From assembly GCF_900108915.1 (NCBI RefSeq), contig NZ_FNYH01000008.1, positions 1 through 64,000 on the forward strand: a stretch of 64,000 nucleotides of DNA, written 5' to 3'. Positions 7,963-17,806 of this stretch are shown here, one piece after another. A program made the translations under genes and the position numbers. This DNA comes from Allopseudospirillum japonicum (GTDB taxonomy: Bacteria > Pseudomonadota > Gammaproteobacteria > Pseudomonadales > Halomonadaceae). The notes under the pieces are model-generated. The model ran no database searches. It saw only the letters and a list, made by a program, of their open reading frames with translations, and was not told the DNA's origin. The stretch's first letter is position 1; each line of letters opens with the position of its first letter.

Positions 7963-8481
7963 ATGCAACTTCAATCCCTAGATGCACAAGTGTATCGGCA
8001 ACGCTCCCGCCGTCTTGCTTGGCTGTTTGCGCTGGTCTTTGCGTTTTTAGGTATGCTGTTTTCTAGCAGTTTGGTGTACTTTTGGGGGAGTTCTCAAGGT
8101 GGGAATTTCTATCTTAACCTAACAGGTGTGCTTTTAGGACTGGGATTGACCAGTTTGCTTGTCAGCCTCAACCGCAAACATCCTTATATGGCAGAAATCC
8201 AGTACGCATGGGCACTAAAAAAGACCCTCAATCAAATCAGCAACCGGATGCCGCAAATCAAAGCCGCTGCGCAAGCCAATCAGCCAAGGGCGCTACAGTG
8301 TTTATATTTTTATTATCAAGGGTTAAAGCAGATTTATCATTTAGAAGATAATCCGCATCACCAAGTGGAACTCTTAGCCGATATACAAGCGCTCAAAGAA
8401 CAATTAGAAAGTTTGGGTTTAGATTATAGTCACTTGGATACCTTTGATCCTCAATGGCTAACCGACTTGGAAGCAGGCTAG
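7963..8481 (+). CDS. DUF3087-like inner-membrane protein
   Basis: A protein of 172 residues with two membrane helices (about 18-40 and 52-68) and a helical cytoplasmic C-terminus ending in the acidic segment LDTFDPQWLTDLE. Layout and length fit the DUF3087 family of gammaproteobacteria, whose function is unknown. The stop lies three bases before the lgt ATG, so the two are probably co-transcribed. Confidence 0.7.
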   Translation: MQLQSLDAQVYRQRSRRLAWLFALVFAFLGMLFSSSLVYFWGSSQGGNFYLNLTGVLLGLGLTSLLVSLNRKHPYMAEIQYAWALKKTLNQISNRMPQIKAAAQANQPRALQCLYFYYQGLKQIYHLEDNPHHQVELLADIQALKEQLESLGLDYSHLDTFDPQWLTDLEAG

Positions 8482-8484
8482 TGT

Positions 8485-9282
8485 ATGTGGGTGTATCCAG
8501 AGATTGATCCTATTGCTTTGCAACTAGGCCCCTTAAGTATCCACTGGTATGGGCTTATGTATGTCGTAAGTTTTGCCGCTGTGTGGGCGTTAGCACATCG
8601 GCGCCGTGCCGCTTTAGGATTAACAGGGGAGCAAATCCAAGATTTAATTTTCTACGCCGCTTTGGGTGTGGTTTTAGGTGGACGTTTTGGTTATGCGCTC
8701 TTTTACCATTTTGACCGTGTACTTGCAGAGCCTTTGTGGATTTTTAAGGTCTGGGAAGGCGGCATGTCTTTTCATGGTGGTTTACTCGGAGTCTTACTAG
8801 CGTTATTGCTCTTCGTACGCCGTTATACGCTATCTGCTGCACAACATTCTGGGTTGCAACACCCTTTTTGGCGCTTAAGTGATTTTATCGCACCTTTAGT
8901 GCCTATTGGTCTGGGAGCAGGGCGTATTGGTAACTTTATCGGCGGTGAATTGTGGGGGCGACCAACGGATTTACCTTGGGGTATGGTGTTTCCACATGTG
9001 GATGCGTTAGCACGTCATCCATCCCAATTGTATCAAGCGACTTTAGAAGGTCTCGGGTTGTTTGTACTTTTACATTGGTATCAAAGCCATCCTCGGCCTG
9101 CAGGGGCGGTTTCTGGGGTCTTTCTCCTTGGTTATGCCAGTGCGCGCTTTGTTGCAGAATTTGCACGTCAACCCGATGCGCATTTAGGCTTGTTAATGAT
9201 GGGGTTGAGTATGGGGCAAATACTCACCTTGCCGATGTTTCTAGTTGGCGCTTGGTTGTTACAGCAAGCTTATCGTCGTTAA
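8485..9282 (+). CDS. lgt: Prolipoprotein diacylglyceryl transferase
   Basis: A protein of 265 residues with seven membrane helices. It transfers diacylglycerol from phosphatidylglycerol to the lipobox cysteine of prolipoproteins at the inner membrane. Landmarks are [13 protein letters not shown] near the N-terminus, [24 protein letters not shown] (with the essential His in HGG), the Lgt signature [19 protein letters not shown], and [12 protein letters not shown]. It opens a run lgt-thyA-folA with short gaps, an order shared by many gammaproteobacteria. Confidence 0.97.
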   Translation: MWVYPEIDPIALQLGPLSIHWYGLMYVVSFAAVWALAHRRRAALGLTGEQIQDLIFYAALGVVLGGRFGYALFYHFDRVLAEPLWIFKVWEGGMSFHGGLLGVLLALLLFVRRYTLSAAQHSGLQHPFWRLSDFIAPLVPIGLGAGRIGNFIGGELWGRPTDLPWGMVFPHVDALARHPSQLYQATLEGLGLFVLLHWYQSHPRPAGAVSGVFLLGYASARFVAEFARQPDAHLGLLMMGLSMGQILTLPMFLVGAWLLQQAYRR

Positions 9283-9322
9283 ACAGCGCCTATCTTCCAC
9301 ATAAAGTACAGATGCTAAGACC

Positions 9323-10156
9323 ATGCAAACCTACCTAGATTTAATGCAAGATATTTATACCCAAGGCCTGGTGAAATCCGATCGCACCGGCGTAGGTACA
9401 CGTTCTGTCTTCGGGCGGCAAATCCGCCATGACTTGCGCACCGGTTTTCCTTTGCTGACCACTAAAAAATTGCACTTTAAAAGCATTGTCTGTGAGCTTT
9501 TGTGGTTTTTAAGTGGTGATACAAATGTGAAAACACTGCAAGCCCAAGGCGTTAATATTTGGAACGAATGGGCGACGGAAACTGGGGATCTTGGGCCGAT
9601 TTATGGCAAGCAATGGACCGCATGGCCCACCGCTGACGGCGAGCATCTCAATCAAATTGATGCAGTCGTGCATGCCCTCAAACATAATCCAGAGAGCCGT
9701 CGTATTTTATTCCATGGGTGGAACCCTGCAGATTTACCAGATGAAGGTCTTTCCCCGCAAGAGAATGTCAAACGCGGCAAAATGGCATTACCACCTTGTC
9801 ATTTGTTGTATCAATTTTATGTGGCTGAAGGTCATCTCAGTGCCCAGCTTTACCTGCGCAGCTCAGATACTTTCTTAGGTCTGCCTTACAATATTGCCAG
9901 CCTTGCTCTATTAACCCATATGTTGGCCCAACAAACGGATCTAATCGCGCACGAAATTATCCTAACGACTGGGGATTCGCATTTATACTTAAACCATGAT
10001 GCGCAAGTACAAAAGCAATTGACGCGTACCCCGAAACCTCTACCTGAATTAAAGATATTACGTCGACCTGAAAGTCTCTATGATTACCGTTTCGAGGACT
10101 TTGCTATCCTAGGTTATGATCCTCATCCACACATTGCTGCGCCCATTGCTGTTTAG
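9323..10156 (+). CDS. thyA: Thymidylate synthase
   Basis: A protein of 277 residues that methylates dUMP to dTMP with 5,10-methylenetetrahydrofolate. Landmarks are the phosphate-binding [11 protein letters not shown], the catalytic cysteine in [12 protein letters not shown], the [15 protein letters not shown] segment, and [13 protein letters not shown]. It is 13 residues longer than the E. coli enzyme because of a small insert around [11 protein letters not shown], as in several other bacterial ThyA. The dihydrofolate it makes is recycled by the next gene. Confidence 0.97.
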   Translation: MQTYLDLMQDIYTQGLVKSDRTGVGTRSVFGRQIRHDLRTGFPLLTTKKLHFKSIVCELLWFLSGDTNVKTLQAQGVNIWNEWATETGDLGPIYGKQWTAWPTADGEHLNQIDAVVHALKHNPESRRILFHGWNPADLPDEGLSPQENVKRGKMALPPCHLLYQFYVAEGHLSAQLYLRSSDTFLGLPYNIASLALLTHMLAQQTDLIAHEIILTTGDSHLYLNHDAQVQKQLTRTPKPLPELKILRRPESLYDYRFEDFAILGYDPHPHIAAPIAV

Positions 10157-10189
10157 GCGTGGTGTCTTGAGAAAAAAGTAGCTTACTGT

Positions 10190-10720
10190 ATGACAACGCC
10201 AGCCAGAATTGCCTTAATTGCTGCCTGTGACCGCGCAGGTGTGATTGGGGTTGATAATCGCCTTCCTTGGTATTTGCCTGAGGATTTGCAATATTTTAAG
10301 CGGATTACCTTGGGTAAACCTATTATTATGGGACGCAAAACCTTCGAATCGATAGGGCGTCCTTTGCCTGGACGCTGTAATCTTGTGGTCACAGCAAACC
10401 CGCATTTTAAAGCTGAGGGTGTCAAAGTGGCATCTAGCCCACAAGAAGCCTTACGTATGGCGCAACATATTGCACATATTGATGGCACAGAGGAGATTAT
10501 GGTGATAGGTGGCGCACAAATTTATGCACAAACGCTTGCTGCGGCACAACGTCTCTATTTGACGCAAGTCGAGGTCGAAGTGACCGGTGGAGATGCGTAT
10601 TTCCCGCAATTTGATTCACAACAATGGCAAATGATCAGTGAGATCAAGCGTCCACCGCAAGATCCCTTGCCTGGATACCGTTTTTGTGTACTGGAAGCGG
10701 TGACGCAAGCGAGCGAGTAA
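10190..10720 (+). CDS. folA: Dihydrofolate reductase
   Basis: A protein of 176 residues that reduces dihydrofolate to tetrahydrofolate with NADPH. Landmarks are the Met20-loop region GVIGVDNRLPWYLPEDLQYFK with the acidic active-site residue, the GRKTFESIGRPLPGR cofactor segment, and the VIGGAQIYAQ motif. It directly follows thyA, whose product dihydrofolate is its substrate. Slightly longer than the E. coli enzyme (159). Confidence 0.96.
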   Translation: MTTPARIALIAACDRAGVIGVDNRLPWYLPEDLQYFKRITLGKPIIMGRKTFESIGRPLPGRCNLVVTANPHFKAEGVKVASSPQEALRMAQHIAHIDGTEEIMVIGGAQIYAQTLAAAQRLYLTQVEVEVTGGDAYFPQFDSQQWQMISEIKRPPQDPLPGYRFCVLEAVTQASE

Positions 10721-10726
10721 CCAAGC

Positions 10727-11821
10727 ATGAAAGGGTTTAAATTTTGGCCATTGGGCCAAAGCGTTTTGGCACGGCAAGCCAGTGTAGAGGCTTTATGGCA
10801 AGAGTTGCAGCACAAGACACAAACCAGTCTTGAACAATTGCAACAACTGCGTCAACGTGTGCACGCGCTAGAAACCCTAGTTCACCAACAAAACCAAGAA
10901 TATACACAGCTGCAAGTTCAGTATCAGCAGCTTTTAACCCTGCATCAAAATAGCTTGCAAACCCATCAAGCGACAGTGCAGGCGCTGCAGGAATTTCGAC
11001 AAGGCGTGCTGGCGGCGACTCAGCTACCCTTATCCCATTCTGCAGCCGCTTTGTTGAAATTAATTCGTGTTGCCAAACTTCAGCCAGGGTCGGCTCAGTT
11101 GCATACGCCCGCTTCGCCGATCCCTTTTTCCACCCCTGCGGTATCCGCATCTGACTTAGTAGAGCAAACCAAGATCGTTATGAGTGAACAGGCCCTAGAT
11201 ACTCAGCCTTTAGAGGATAAGGCACCTTTAGAAGATACTGATACGGCTCAGGCAGCAGACGCGCCGGCGCCTAGTCCGCATGAAATATTGCAACACTGGT
11301 ATCAAAAATATCCGCAGATTTTTAACCCACGCGAACCCAAACCTTTAAAAAAAGGGATTCACAAAGAGTTTGCCCAGTTAGAAGGTCTCAGTGATCGCCA
11401 AGCCAGACGCGTTTTAAGTATTTATGTTAACTTAAATACTTATTTGCGTACCTTTGAGCTAGGCGCAGTGCGTATTGATAGCCAAGGACAGCCTACGCAA
11501 GAAAGCATCCAAGCCGATGAGGTGGAATATGCACAGCAAAAGCTGGCACAGCGCAAACAAAAGTACTTAGAGCGTCAAGCCGCGCGTAAAGCACAGCAAG
11601 AAACGACAGGTGATGTCAAGCACGAAAAGCCTAAAAGTCATCCGCGTCGCTTTAAGGCTAAAAAGGTACCTGTGAAAAAAACAGCAGCATCTCAACCACA
11701 AACAAAAGTAACACAAGTGGCTGAGGCCAACGCCGAGCCTCAGTTACAAGATGTGCAAGATCCACAAGCACGGATGCAGCAAAAATTACAATGGTTATTA
11801 GAAAAAAATAACCGCAAGTAA
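10727..11821 (+). CDS. ProQ/FinO-domain RNA-binding protein with long coiled-coil N-terminus
   Basis: A protein of 364 residues. Residues 20-90 are a glutamine-rich coiled coil; 100-180 are acidic and probably disordered; 185-255 form a ProQ/FinO domain (HWYQKYPQIFNPREPKPLKKGIH, then the RQARRVLSIYVNLNTYLRTF core); the rest is a lysine-rich tail. The domain binds structured 3' ends of small RNAs and mRNAs. Unlike E. coli ProQ (232 residues, domain at the N-terminus) the domain here is central. The ATG lies six bases after folA, so it is in the same operon. Targets cannot be inferred. Confidence 0.85.
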   Translation: MKGFKFWPLGQSVLARQASVEALWQELQHKTQTSLEQLQQLRQRVHALETLVHQQNQEYTQLQVQYQQLLTLHQNSLQTHQATVQALQEFRQGVLAATQLPLSHSAAALLKLIRVAKLQPGSAQLHTPASPIPFSTPAVSASDLVEQTKIVMSEQALDTQPLEDKAPLEDTDTAQAADAPAPSPHEILQHWYQKYPQIFNPREPKPLKKGIHKEFAQLEGLSDRQARRVLSIYVNLNTYLRTFELGAVRIDSQGQPTQESIQADEVEYAQQKLAQRKQKYLERQAARKAQQETTGDVKHEKPKSHPRRFKAKKVPVKKTAASQPQTKVTQVAEANAEPQLQDVQDPQARMQQKLQWLLEKNNRK

Positions 11822-12055
11822 GCCAAACCGAGGACGTCACTATCACAGTCTAAATTGATGTGGTAGTGGCGACTTTAAACGAGTTGCCAAAAGGCAATGG
11901 CTGTCAGGCTCGCTAGCTTGTTAAAAAATCACGGGGGCTGAAAGTGCATGGCACTGAATAAGGAGGAGCAAGCCCGCTGGTCATTAGGGATAAAGACACT
12001 GGAAAAGCGGCCTTGATGGTGTCAGTTTTGCAAATTTATTTTTCGGAATTTGTGT
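11822..12055. other. Leader region before the propeller diguanylate cyclase
   Basis: 234 bases with several short stems (for example AGTGC-ATG-GCACT at about 11943-11955) and a 22-codon ORF at 11948-12016 (starts MALNKEEQARWS) behind GGGGG. Neither is convincing alone. I compared it with the GEMM c-di-GMP riboswitch pattern and did not find the conserved core. Confidence 0.35.
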
Positions 12056-15000
12056 ATGCGTCCAACCAGTCTGCTTACTCACTTGCAGTGCTATTTAAGC
12101 TTGATTTTGCTGAGTTTCAGCGCTGGTTTGACGGCGGTCGCTAGTACTCAAGCAACCGATCCGCAAAAAATTCCCTTACGTGATTATTTCGCTGAAACTT
12201 GGTCAACTCGTGATGGTCTCCCGCATAACAGCATTAATAGCATGGCACAGACGCCAGAAGGGTATCTGTGGTTTGCCACTTGGGAAGGTGCGGCACGTTA
12301 TAACGGTCACGCATTTCGTATTTATACCCGAGGACAAGAAACCCACTTACCTGATTCCGGCTTGCGTGCTCTTGTTACAGATGATGAAGGTCGTCTATGG
12401 GTCGCAGGATCGCGTGGTGGTATGAGCTCTTGGTATCAAGATCAATGGCATCCTTATCCACAAGCAGCAGGTATGATTAATCATCTTTTATGGGCCGATG
12501 AAGGTGATTTATGGTTTGCTATCGAAGGAATGGGGGTGTATCAAAGACCAGCGGCTAGCTTGCATACGAATGCGCAAGATCAGGCCGTGCTCAAGGATCT
12601 AAGCGCTTATTATCTCGTGCAAGATCAAGCAGGCGATTTATGGGCTGCCACCGATGAGGGCTTGTATCAGATTGATCCGGTAAATCGGCAAAGCCAAGCG
12701 ATGAGTCTGCGCCTTGGTTTGCCACCAGGACGAGTTTTCACCCTGCAGTTATTAAAAACAAAAAATCAACTTTTGATCGGGCATGAGCAAGGCTTGTGGC
12801 AGCTCGATTTACATACTTTAGCGCTTAAGTTAGTACATCCACAACTGGCACAAGAAGCCGTCACTGCTTTAATGCTAGACTCACATCAGCATCTTTGGCT
12901 GGGGACTTTAAATCACGGTCTCTATCGATTAGGTAGTCCTGATTGGCAAGTCTTAGAAAAGTTAGATGCATCCGCAGGTTTGCCGAATAACCGCATTTTG
13001 TCCCTACTCGAAGACCAAGAAGGCAGTATTTGGATTGGTACCAATGGTGGTTTATTTCGCTTGCGGGCAGCGCCTTTTGTCTCTTGGACCCCTCGGCATG
13101 GCCTAGCCGGTTACTATGTGCGCACCCTGCTCAGTCATCCACAAGATCAAAGCGTCTGGATTGGCAGTAGCACAGGATTAAATCGGTATAGTGCGCAAGG
13201 TGCGTTAACGACGTTAGCGCTTGCCACTGAAAGTCATCAGCAGACGCCTTTATCCGTACTGAGTTTAGCGGTATCACCTCAGCAGTATCTTTGGGTTGGC
13301 ACCTACACACAAGGCTTGCTAAAAGTTGTCGGTGAACACTTAGAACCTGTATTAAATCGACAAACAGGTCTAAGTAGTAATGAAGTCCGCGCGATTTTAG
13401 AAGACAGTCAAGGCCGAATTTGGATAGGTACAGCGTCTGGCTTGAACCTTTGGTATCCACAGCGTCAACAAGTATACACCTATACGCAGGCACAAGGCTT
13501 GCCGGCAGATTTTATTATTGGGTTGGCAGAAGATGAACAAGGCCGTATCTGGATAGGTACAGGGGAGGGCGTCAGTTATTTAACGCCACAAGCACACCAA
13601 GAAACCCCAGCACACTTACAGCAAGGCTTGCCTGGCGAGCTAACACATCTTAACTTAACGCCCTTAGATCAAGCTGAATATGCGTTTGGTTTTTATCAAC
13701 AGCCAGGCTTTATGTGGATGACAACCGACAGAGGTTTGATCCGTTATCGTTATTCGGATAGTCATCTGGCTTTGGTTGCTCGCCGTCATGGTTTGCCAGT
13801 GGATAAATTATTCCAAGTGGTGGCAGATAGCCAAGGTGGATTCTGGCTGACGAGCAATCGGGGGGTTTTGCGTATTCAACAACAAGAGGCCCATGCGATT
13901 GCCGATGGCTTAAGTTCACGTATTCAGTTTGAACATTATGGCGAAAGCGACGGTATGCTGAGTGCACAAGCAAACGGTGGCTCAAACCCCGCAGCGACTG
14001 TCGATCATCAAGGACGTGTCTGGATTGCCAGTGCTCGCGGGGCGGTTAAAGTGCAGCCGCAAGATTTACAAGAAGCAGGCTTGTATTATCCACCTGTCGT
14101 ATTAGAAAACTTGCAAATAGATGGACATACTTATCCTCTTGTACCAACACAAAAAATCAAATTACCTGCAGGAATACAAAGGCTAGCCATTACTTATGCC
14201 GGTTTGGGCTATGTGATGCCGCATCGTATTGAATATCGTACGCGCTTGCTGGGTTTTAGTTCTGATTGGATTGTCCGTGATCATCAAGCCCTTGTTGAAT
14301 ATACCAATTTGCCACCGGGAGATTATCGCTTTGAAGTGCAAGCACGTTATCCTTATGGTCAATGGGATGGCCCTAGCACACATTTAGTGTTTTCTATCCA
14401 GCCGCTGGTATGGGAACGTATGGAATTTAAAGCCTTAATGGCCGGTGCAAGTTTAGCGCTTGTGCTTGGTTTGATGCGTTGGCGTACTTGGCATTTAAAG
14501 CGTAACGAACAACATCTTTCAGCCTTGGTAGATCAAAAAACCTACGAATTACAGCAGCAAGCCAGTGTCTTGGCACGTCAGGCCAATGAGGATCAGTTAA
14601 CTGGCTTAGCGAATCGACGTGCGCTCGATGCTTGGTTAGCTAAGACGTTTTATCATGCGCAGCAAGCAAATCGCCCCTTATGTTTGGCGATTTTGGATAT
14701 AGATCATTTTAAGCGAATTAATGATACTTGGTCACATTTGGTGGGAGATCAAGCGATTTGTGCCCTAGCAAAAATTTTGAATACGCACTTGCCGACAGAT
14801 TGCAAAGTCGCGCGTTGGGGCGGGGAAGAATTTACGCTGATTTTGCCAGAACGCTCGTTAGAAACCGCTTATGCAGAGTGCGAACACTTGCGTAAATTAA
14901 TAGAAGGCCAAAATTATAGTGCTTTGGCAGAAGGCTTACAGATGACAGCGAGTTTTGGTTTAGCCTCACGCGAAGGCGCTTTAGATTACAACAAAATGCT

Positions 15001-15106
15001 CAACCATGCGGACCAAGCTTTATATCAGGCAAAAGCCCAAGGACGTAATCAGGTAGTGATTTGGCAACCTGAAATGAGCAACACTGAGGCAGACACATCG
15101 TGCTGA
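12056..15106 (+). CDS. Periplasmic beta-propeller sensor diguanylate cyclase
   Basis: A protein of 1016 residues. It has a signal peptide (to about 33), then two seven-bladed propellers built from 'two-component regulator propeller' repeats (typified by DxxGxxWIGTxxGL, about 45-680), a Y_Y_Y domain (about 700-775), one membrane helix (about 796-815), a short coiled coil and a C-terminal GGDEF domain with an intact GGEEF signature (ARWGGEEF). The GGDEF part makes c-di-GMP in response to a periplasmic or exported ligand, perhaps a glycan fragment as in related hybrid sensors. The RxxD inhibitory site expected five residues before GGEEF is absent (PTDC instead), so product inhibition is doubtful. 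I prefer the ATG at 12056 over an upstream TTG at 12050. Confidence 0.9.
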   Translation: MRPTSLLTHLQCYLSLILLSFSAGLTAVASTQATDPQKIPLRDYFAETWSTRDGLPHNSINSMAQTPEGYLWFATWEGAARYNGHAFRIYTRGQETHLPDSGLRALVTDDEGRLWVAGSRGGMSSWYQDQWHPYPQAAGMINHLLWADEGDLWFAIEGMGVYQRPAASLHTNAQDQAVLKDLSAYYLVQDQAGDLWAATDEGLYQIDPVNRQSQAMSLRLGLPPGRVFTLQLLKTKNQLLIGHEQGLWQLDLHTLALKLVHPQLAQEAVTALMLDSHQHLWLGTLNHGLYRLGSPDWQVLEKLDASAGLPNNRILSLLEDQEGSIWIGTNGGLFRLRAAPFVSWTPRHGLAGYYVRTLLSHPQDQSVWIGSSTGLNRYSAQGALTTLALATESHQQTPLSVLSLAVSPQQYLWVGTYTQGLLKVVGEHLEPVLNRQTGLSSNEVRAILEDSQGRIWIGTASGLNLWYPQRQQVYTYTQAQGLPADFIIGLAEDEQGRIWIGTGEGVSYLTPQAHQETPAHLQQGLPGELTHLNLTPLDQAEYAFGFYQQPGFMWMTTDRGLIRYRYSDSHLALVARRHGLPVDKLFQVVADSQGGFWLTSNRGVLRIQQQEAHAIADGLSSRIQFEHYGESDGMLSAQANGGSNPAATVDHQGRVWIASARGAVKVQPQDLQEAGLYYPPVVLENLQIDGHTYPLVPTQKIKLPAGIQRLAITYAGLGYVMPHRIEYRTRLLGFSSDWIVRDHQALVEYTNLPPGDYRFEVQARYPYGQWDGPSTHLVFSIQPLVWERMEFKALMAGASLALVLGLMRWRTWHLKRNEQHLSALVDQKTYELQQQASVLARQANEDQLTGLANRRALDAWLAKTFYHAQQANRPLCLAILDIDHFKRINDTWSHLVGDQAICALAKILNTHLPTDCKVARWGGEEFTLILPERSLETAYAECEHLRKLIEGQNYSALAEGLQMTASFGLASREGALDYNKMLNHADQALYQAKAQGRNQVVIWQPEMSNTEADTSC

Positions 15107-15144
15107 CTCCTACTTTGATGAGGAGCCAGCAAAGGGTAAAAGTC

Positions 15145-16458
15145 TTATTTAGGACGCAAGTCGGTCACGCGTTTTGCCTTGCCTTCCGAGCGCGCTAAAC
15201 TGCCGGGTGCTTTGACCTCGACTTGGGTGCTAATCCCAATAAAGGATTTGATGTGGTGTTGTAATTCCTTGCCGATTGCTTGTTGATTGTCGGTTTCTAA
15301 ATGCGTTGCATCAGGCTTAAGCTCCACACGCACCAACATGGTATCGAGGTGACCGTCGCGGTCGACTTGAATTTCATAATGTGGAGAAAGCGGCGCCATT
15401 TTTAAAATGATTTCTTCGATTTGCGTAGGGAAGACGTTCACGCCACGAATGATTAACATATCATCACTACGGCCGGTGATTTTATCAATACGCCGCATGG
15501 GCCGCGCAGTACCAGGTAACAAGCGTGTTAAATCACGGGTACGATAGCGAATAATAGGGAAGGCTTCCTTCGTTAAAGAAGTGAACACCAGCTCGCCATA
15601 CTCACCGTCGGGCAAAACTTCTCCTGTATTTGGATCAATAATTTCTGGATAGAAATGATCTTCCCAAATGGTGGGACCATCTTTGGTTTCGACACATTCC
15701 ATGCCGACGCCAGGGCCCATAACTTCAGAAAGCCCATAAATATCCATCGCATCAATGCCAAGGCGTTGTTCTAATTCTTGGCGCATGGTCCCTGTCCAAG
15801 GTTCGGCACCAAAAATCCCAATACGTAAATTGATCGAACGTGGATCAATGCCTTGGCGGTCCATCTCATCTGCAATATTGAGCATATAAGAGGGCGTGAC
15901 CATAATGATATCCGGATTAAAGTCACGGATCAGTTGCACTTGTTTCTCGGTTTGTCCTCCCGACATAGGAATCACAGTACAACCAAGACGCTCAGCACCA
16001 TAATGTGCCCCGAGACCGCCGGTAAAAAGACCATAGCCATAGGCAATATGTACTATATCTCCCGGATGCCCACCAGCCGCACGAATCGAGCGAGCGACCA
16101 CATGCGCCCAGTGATCAATATCCGTTTGAGTATAGCCAACAACCGTGGGTTTCCCTGTGGTACCACTGGAGGCATGGACCCGCACGATATCGCGCATAGG
16201 CACAGCAAACATACCGAAAGGGTAGTTATCACGCAGATCATTTTTGACTGTAAAGGGAAATTTCGCTAAATCCTCTAAGCTGCGCAAGTCATAGGGATGA
16301 ATGCCCATATCATTAAAGGTTTTACGGTAAAAAGGCACATTATGATAGGCATGAGCTAGGCTCCAGCGCATACGTTCTAGTTGCAATGCGCGTAATTGAT
16401 CAAGGCTAGCGGTTTCGATCGCATCAAGCTTGGATAAAGGATGAATCAAGCTACTCAT
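15145..16458 (-). CDS. paaK: Phenylacetate-CoA ligase
   Basis: A protein of 437 residues, the same length as E. coli PaaK. It activates phenylacetate with ATP and CoA, the entry step of the pathway. Landmarks are the adenylate-binding SSGTTGKPTVVGYT, YGYGLFTGGLGAHYG, GAEPWT and the C-terminal GRSDDMLIIRGVNVFPTQIE hinge. I chose the ATG at 16458 because GGGAGA lies seven bases upstream; the longer frame to 16521 lacks a ribosome site. It is the last gene of the leftward paaFGHIJK run, with a gap of about 140 bases after paaJ. A GC-rich hairpin without a T-run lies beyond its stop (15102-15130). Confidence 0.97.
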   Translation of the reverse strand: MSSLIHPLSKLDAIETASLDQLRALQLERMRWSLAHAYHNVPFYRKTFNDMGIHPYDLRSLEDLAKFPFTVKNDLRDNYPFGMFAVPMRDIVRVHASSGTTGKPTVVGYTQTDIDHWAHVVARSIRAAGGHPGDIVHIAYGYGLFTGGLGAHYGAERLGCTVIPMSGGQTEKQVQLIRDFNPDIIMVTPSYMLNIADEMDRQGIDPRSINLRIGIFGAEPWTGTMRQELEQRLGIDAMDIYGLSEVMGPGVGMECVETKDGPTIWEDHFYPEIIDPNTGEVLPDGEYGELVFTSLTKEAFPIIRYRTRDLTRLLPGTARPMRRIDKITGRSDDMLIIRGVNVFPTQIEEIILKMAPLSPHYEIQVDRDGHLDTMLVRVELKPDATHLETDNQQAIGKELQHHIKSFIGISTQVEVKAPGSLARSEGKAKRVTDLRPK

Positions 16459-16600
16459 AAAATATCTCCCAAAATCTTTTATTGTTATTAGCCGTATCTT
16501 AGGGAGGCGCGTGCAGCGCACTCTTAAGATGCATCACCAAGGCCGCCCATTTTTAATCTCTTTTGTGTGGCTGTACCTTGGATGCTTGCTAGCAAGTGGT

Positions 16601-17806
16601 TTATAAACGTTCGATGACAGTCGCAATCCCTTGACCCACACCAATACACATCATGCACAAAGCGTAGCGCCCGCCGGTACGTTCTAGCTCATGCAAGGCG
16701 GTAGTGATCAAACGCGCGCCACTCATGCCCAAAGGATGCCCTAAAGCAATGGCACCACCATTGGGATTGACGTGGGCCGCATCGTCAGCCAGCCCCAAAT
16801 CCCGCATCACAGCTAGCGCTTGCGCAGCAAAGGCTTCGTTAAGCTCAATCACATCCATTTGCTCAATGCTGAGGCCGGTTTGTGCCAAAACCTTACGTGC
16901 TGCAGGTGCAGGACCAAAGCCCATAATCCTTGGCTCAACCCCCGCGGTGGCCATGCCTAAAACGCGCGCGCGTGCCCTGAGACCGAATTGTTGAGCAGCT
17001 TCTGGGTTCGCAAGTAAGAGGGCACAAGCACCGTCATTGACGCCTGAGGCATTACCTGCAGTGACACTACCACCGGCCCGGAAAGGCGTTGGCAGTTTGG
17101 CAAGAATCTCTAAAGTCGTTTCTGCGCGTGGGTGCTCATCTTGGCTGATGATCTTGGGTTCGCCTTTACGCTGCGGAATGACCACAGGAATGATTTCTTG
17201 GGCAAGCTTGCCATTGGCTTGCGCAGTTGCGGTTCTTTGTTGGCTACGTAAAGCAAAGGCATCTTGATCCGCACGGGAGATATTGAAATCTTCGGCAACG
17301 TTTTCCGCGGTTTCTGGCATTGAATCCACGCCAAAGGCCTGCTTCATCAAGCGGTTAATAAAGCGCCAGCCAATGGTGGTATCGTAAATTTCCGCATTGC
17401 GTGTAAAGGCACTTTCTGCTTTGCCCATCACAAACGGCGCCCGCGACATGGATTCTACGCCGCCTGCCAGCATTAAACGGGTTTCGCCGGCTTTGATAGA
17501 ACGTGCAGCTAAGCCAACAGCATCCATTCCTGAACCACATAAGCGGTTAATGGTGGTGCCCGGTAAAGTCACAGGTAAGCCTGCCAATAAAGAGGACATA
17601 CGCGCGACATTGCGGTTATCTTCTCCTGCTTGGTTGGCACAGCCATAAATCACATCATCGACTTGGGTCCAATCTAAGTTGGGGTGGCGTTCCATTAAGG
17701 CTTTTAGAGGGACTGCGCCCAAATCATCTGCACGGACACTTGCTAAAGCCCCAGCATAACGACCAATGGGGGTACGAATGGCATCAATAATGAGGGCATC
17801 TTTCAT
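16601..17806 (-). CDS. paaJ: 3-oxoadipyl-CoA / 3-oxo-5,6-didehydrosuberyl-CoA thiolase
   Basis: A protein of 401 residues of the thiolase family. It carries the acyl-accepting cysteine in NRLCGSGMDAVG, the HPLGMSGAR histidine loop and the CMMCIGVGQG catalytic end. In this pathway the enzyme cleaves 3-oxo-5,6-dehydrosuberyl-CoA and later 3-oxoadipyl-CoA to acetyl-CoA and succinyl-CoA. PcaF of the beta-ketoadipate route is a close relative; the location between paaI and paaK decides for PaaJ. Its ATG overlaps the paaI stop (ATGA), so the two are coupled. Confidence 0.95.
   Translation of the reverse strand: MKDALIIDAIRTPIGRYAGALASVRADDLGAVPLKALMERHPNLDWTQVDDVIYGCANQAGEDNRNVARMSSLLAGLPVTLPGTTINRLCGSGMDAVGLAARSIKAGETRLMLAGGVESMSRAPFVMGKAESAFTRNAEIYDTTIGWRFINRLMKQAFGVDSMPETAENVAEDFNISRADQDAFALRSQQRTATAQANGKLAQEIIPVVIPQRKGEPKIISQDEHPRAETTLEILAKLPTPFRAGGSVTAGNASGVNDGACALLLANPEAAQQFGLRARARVLGMATAGVEPRIMGFGPAPAARKVLAQTGLSIEQMDVIELNEAFAAQALAVMRDLGLADDAAHVNPNGGAIALGHPLGMSGARLITTALHELERTGGRYALCMMCIGVGQGIATVIERL

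Noticed and set aside
11822-12055. c-di-GMP riboswitch before the diguanylate cyclase
   Set aside because: Some stems exist but the conserved GEMM core is not present.
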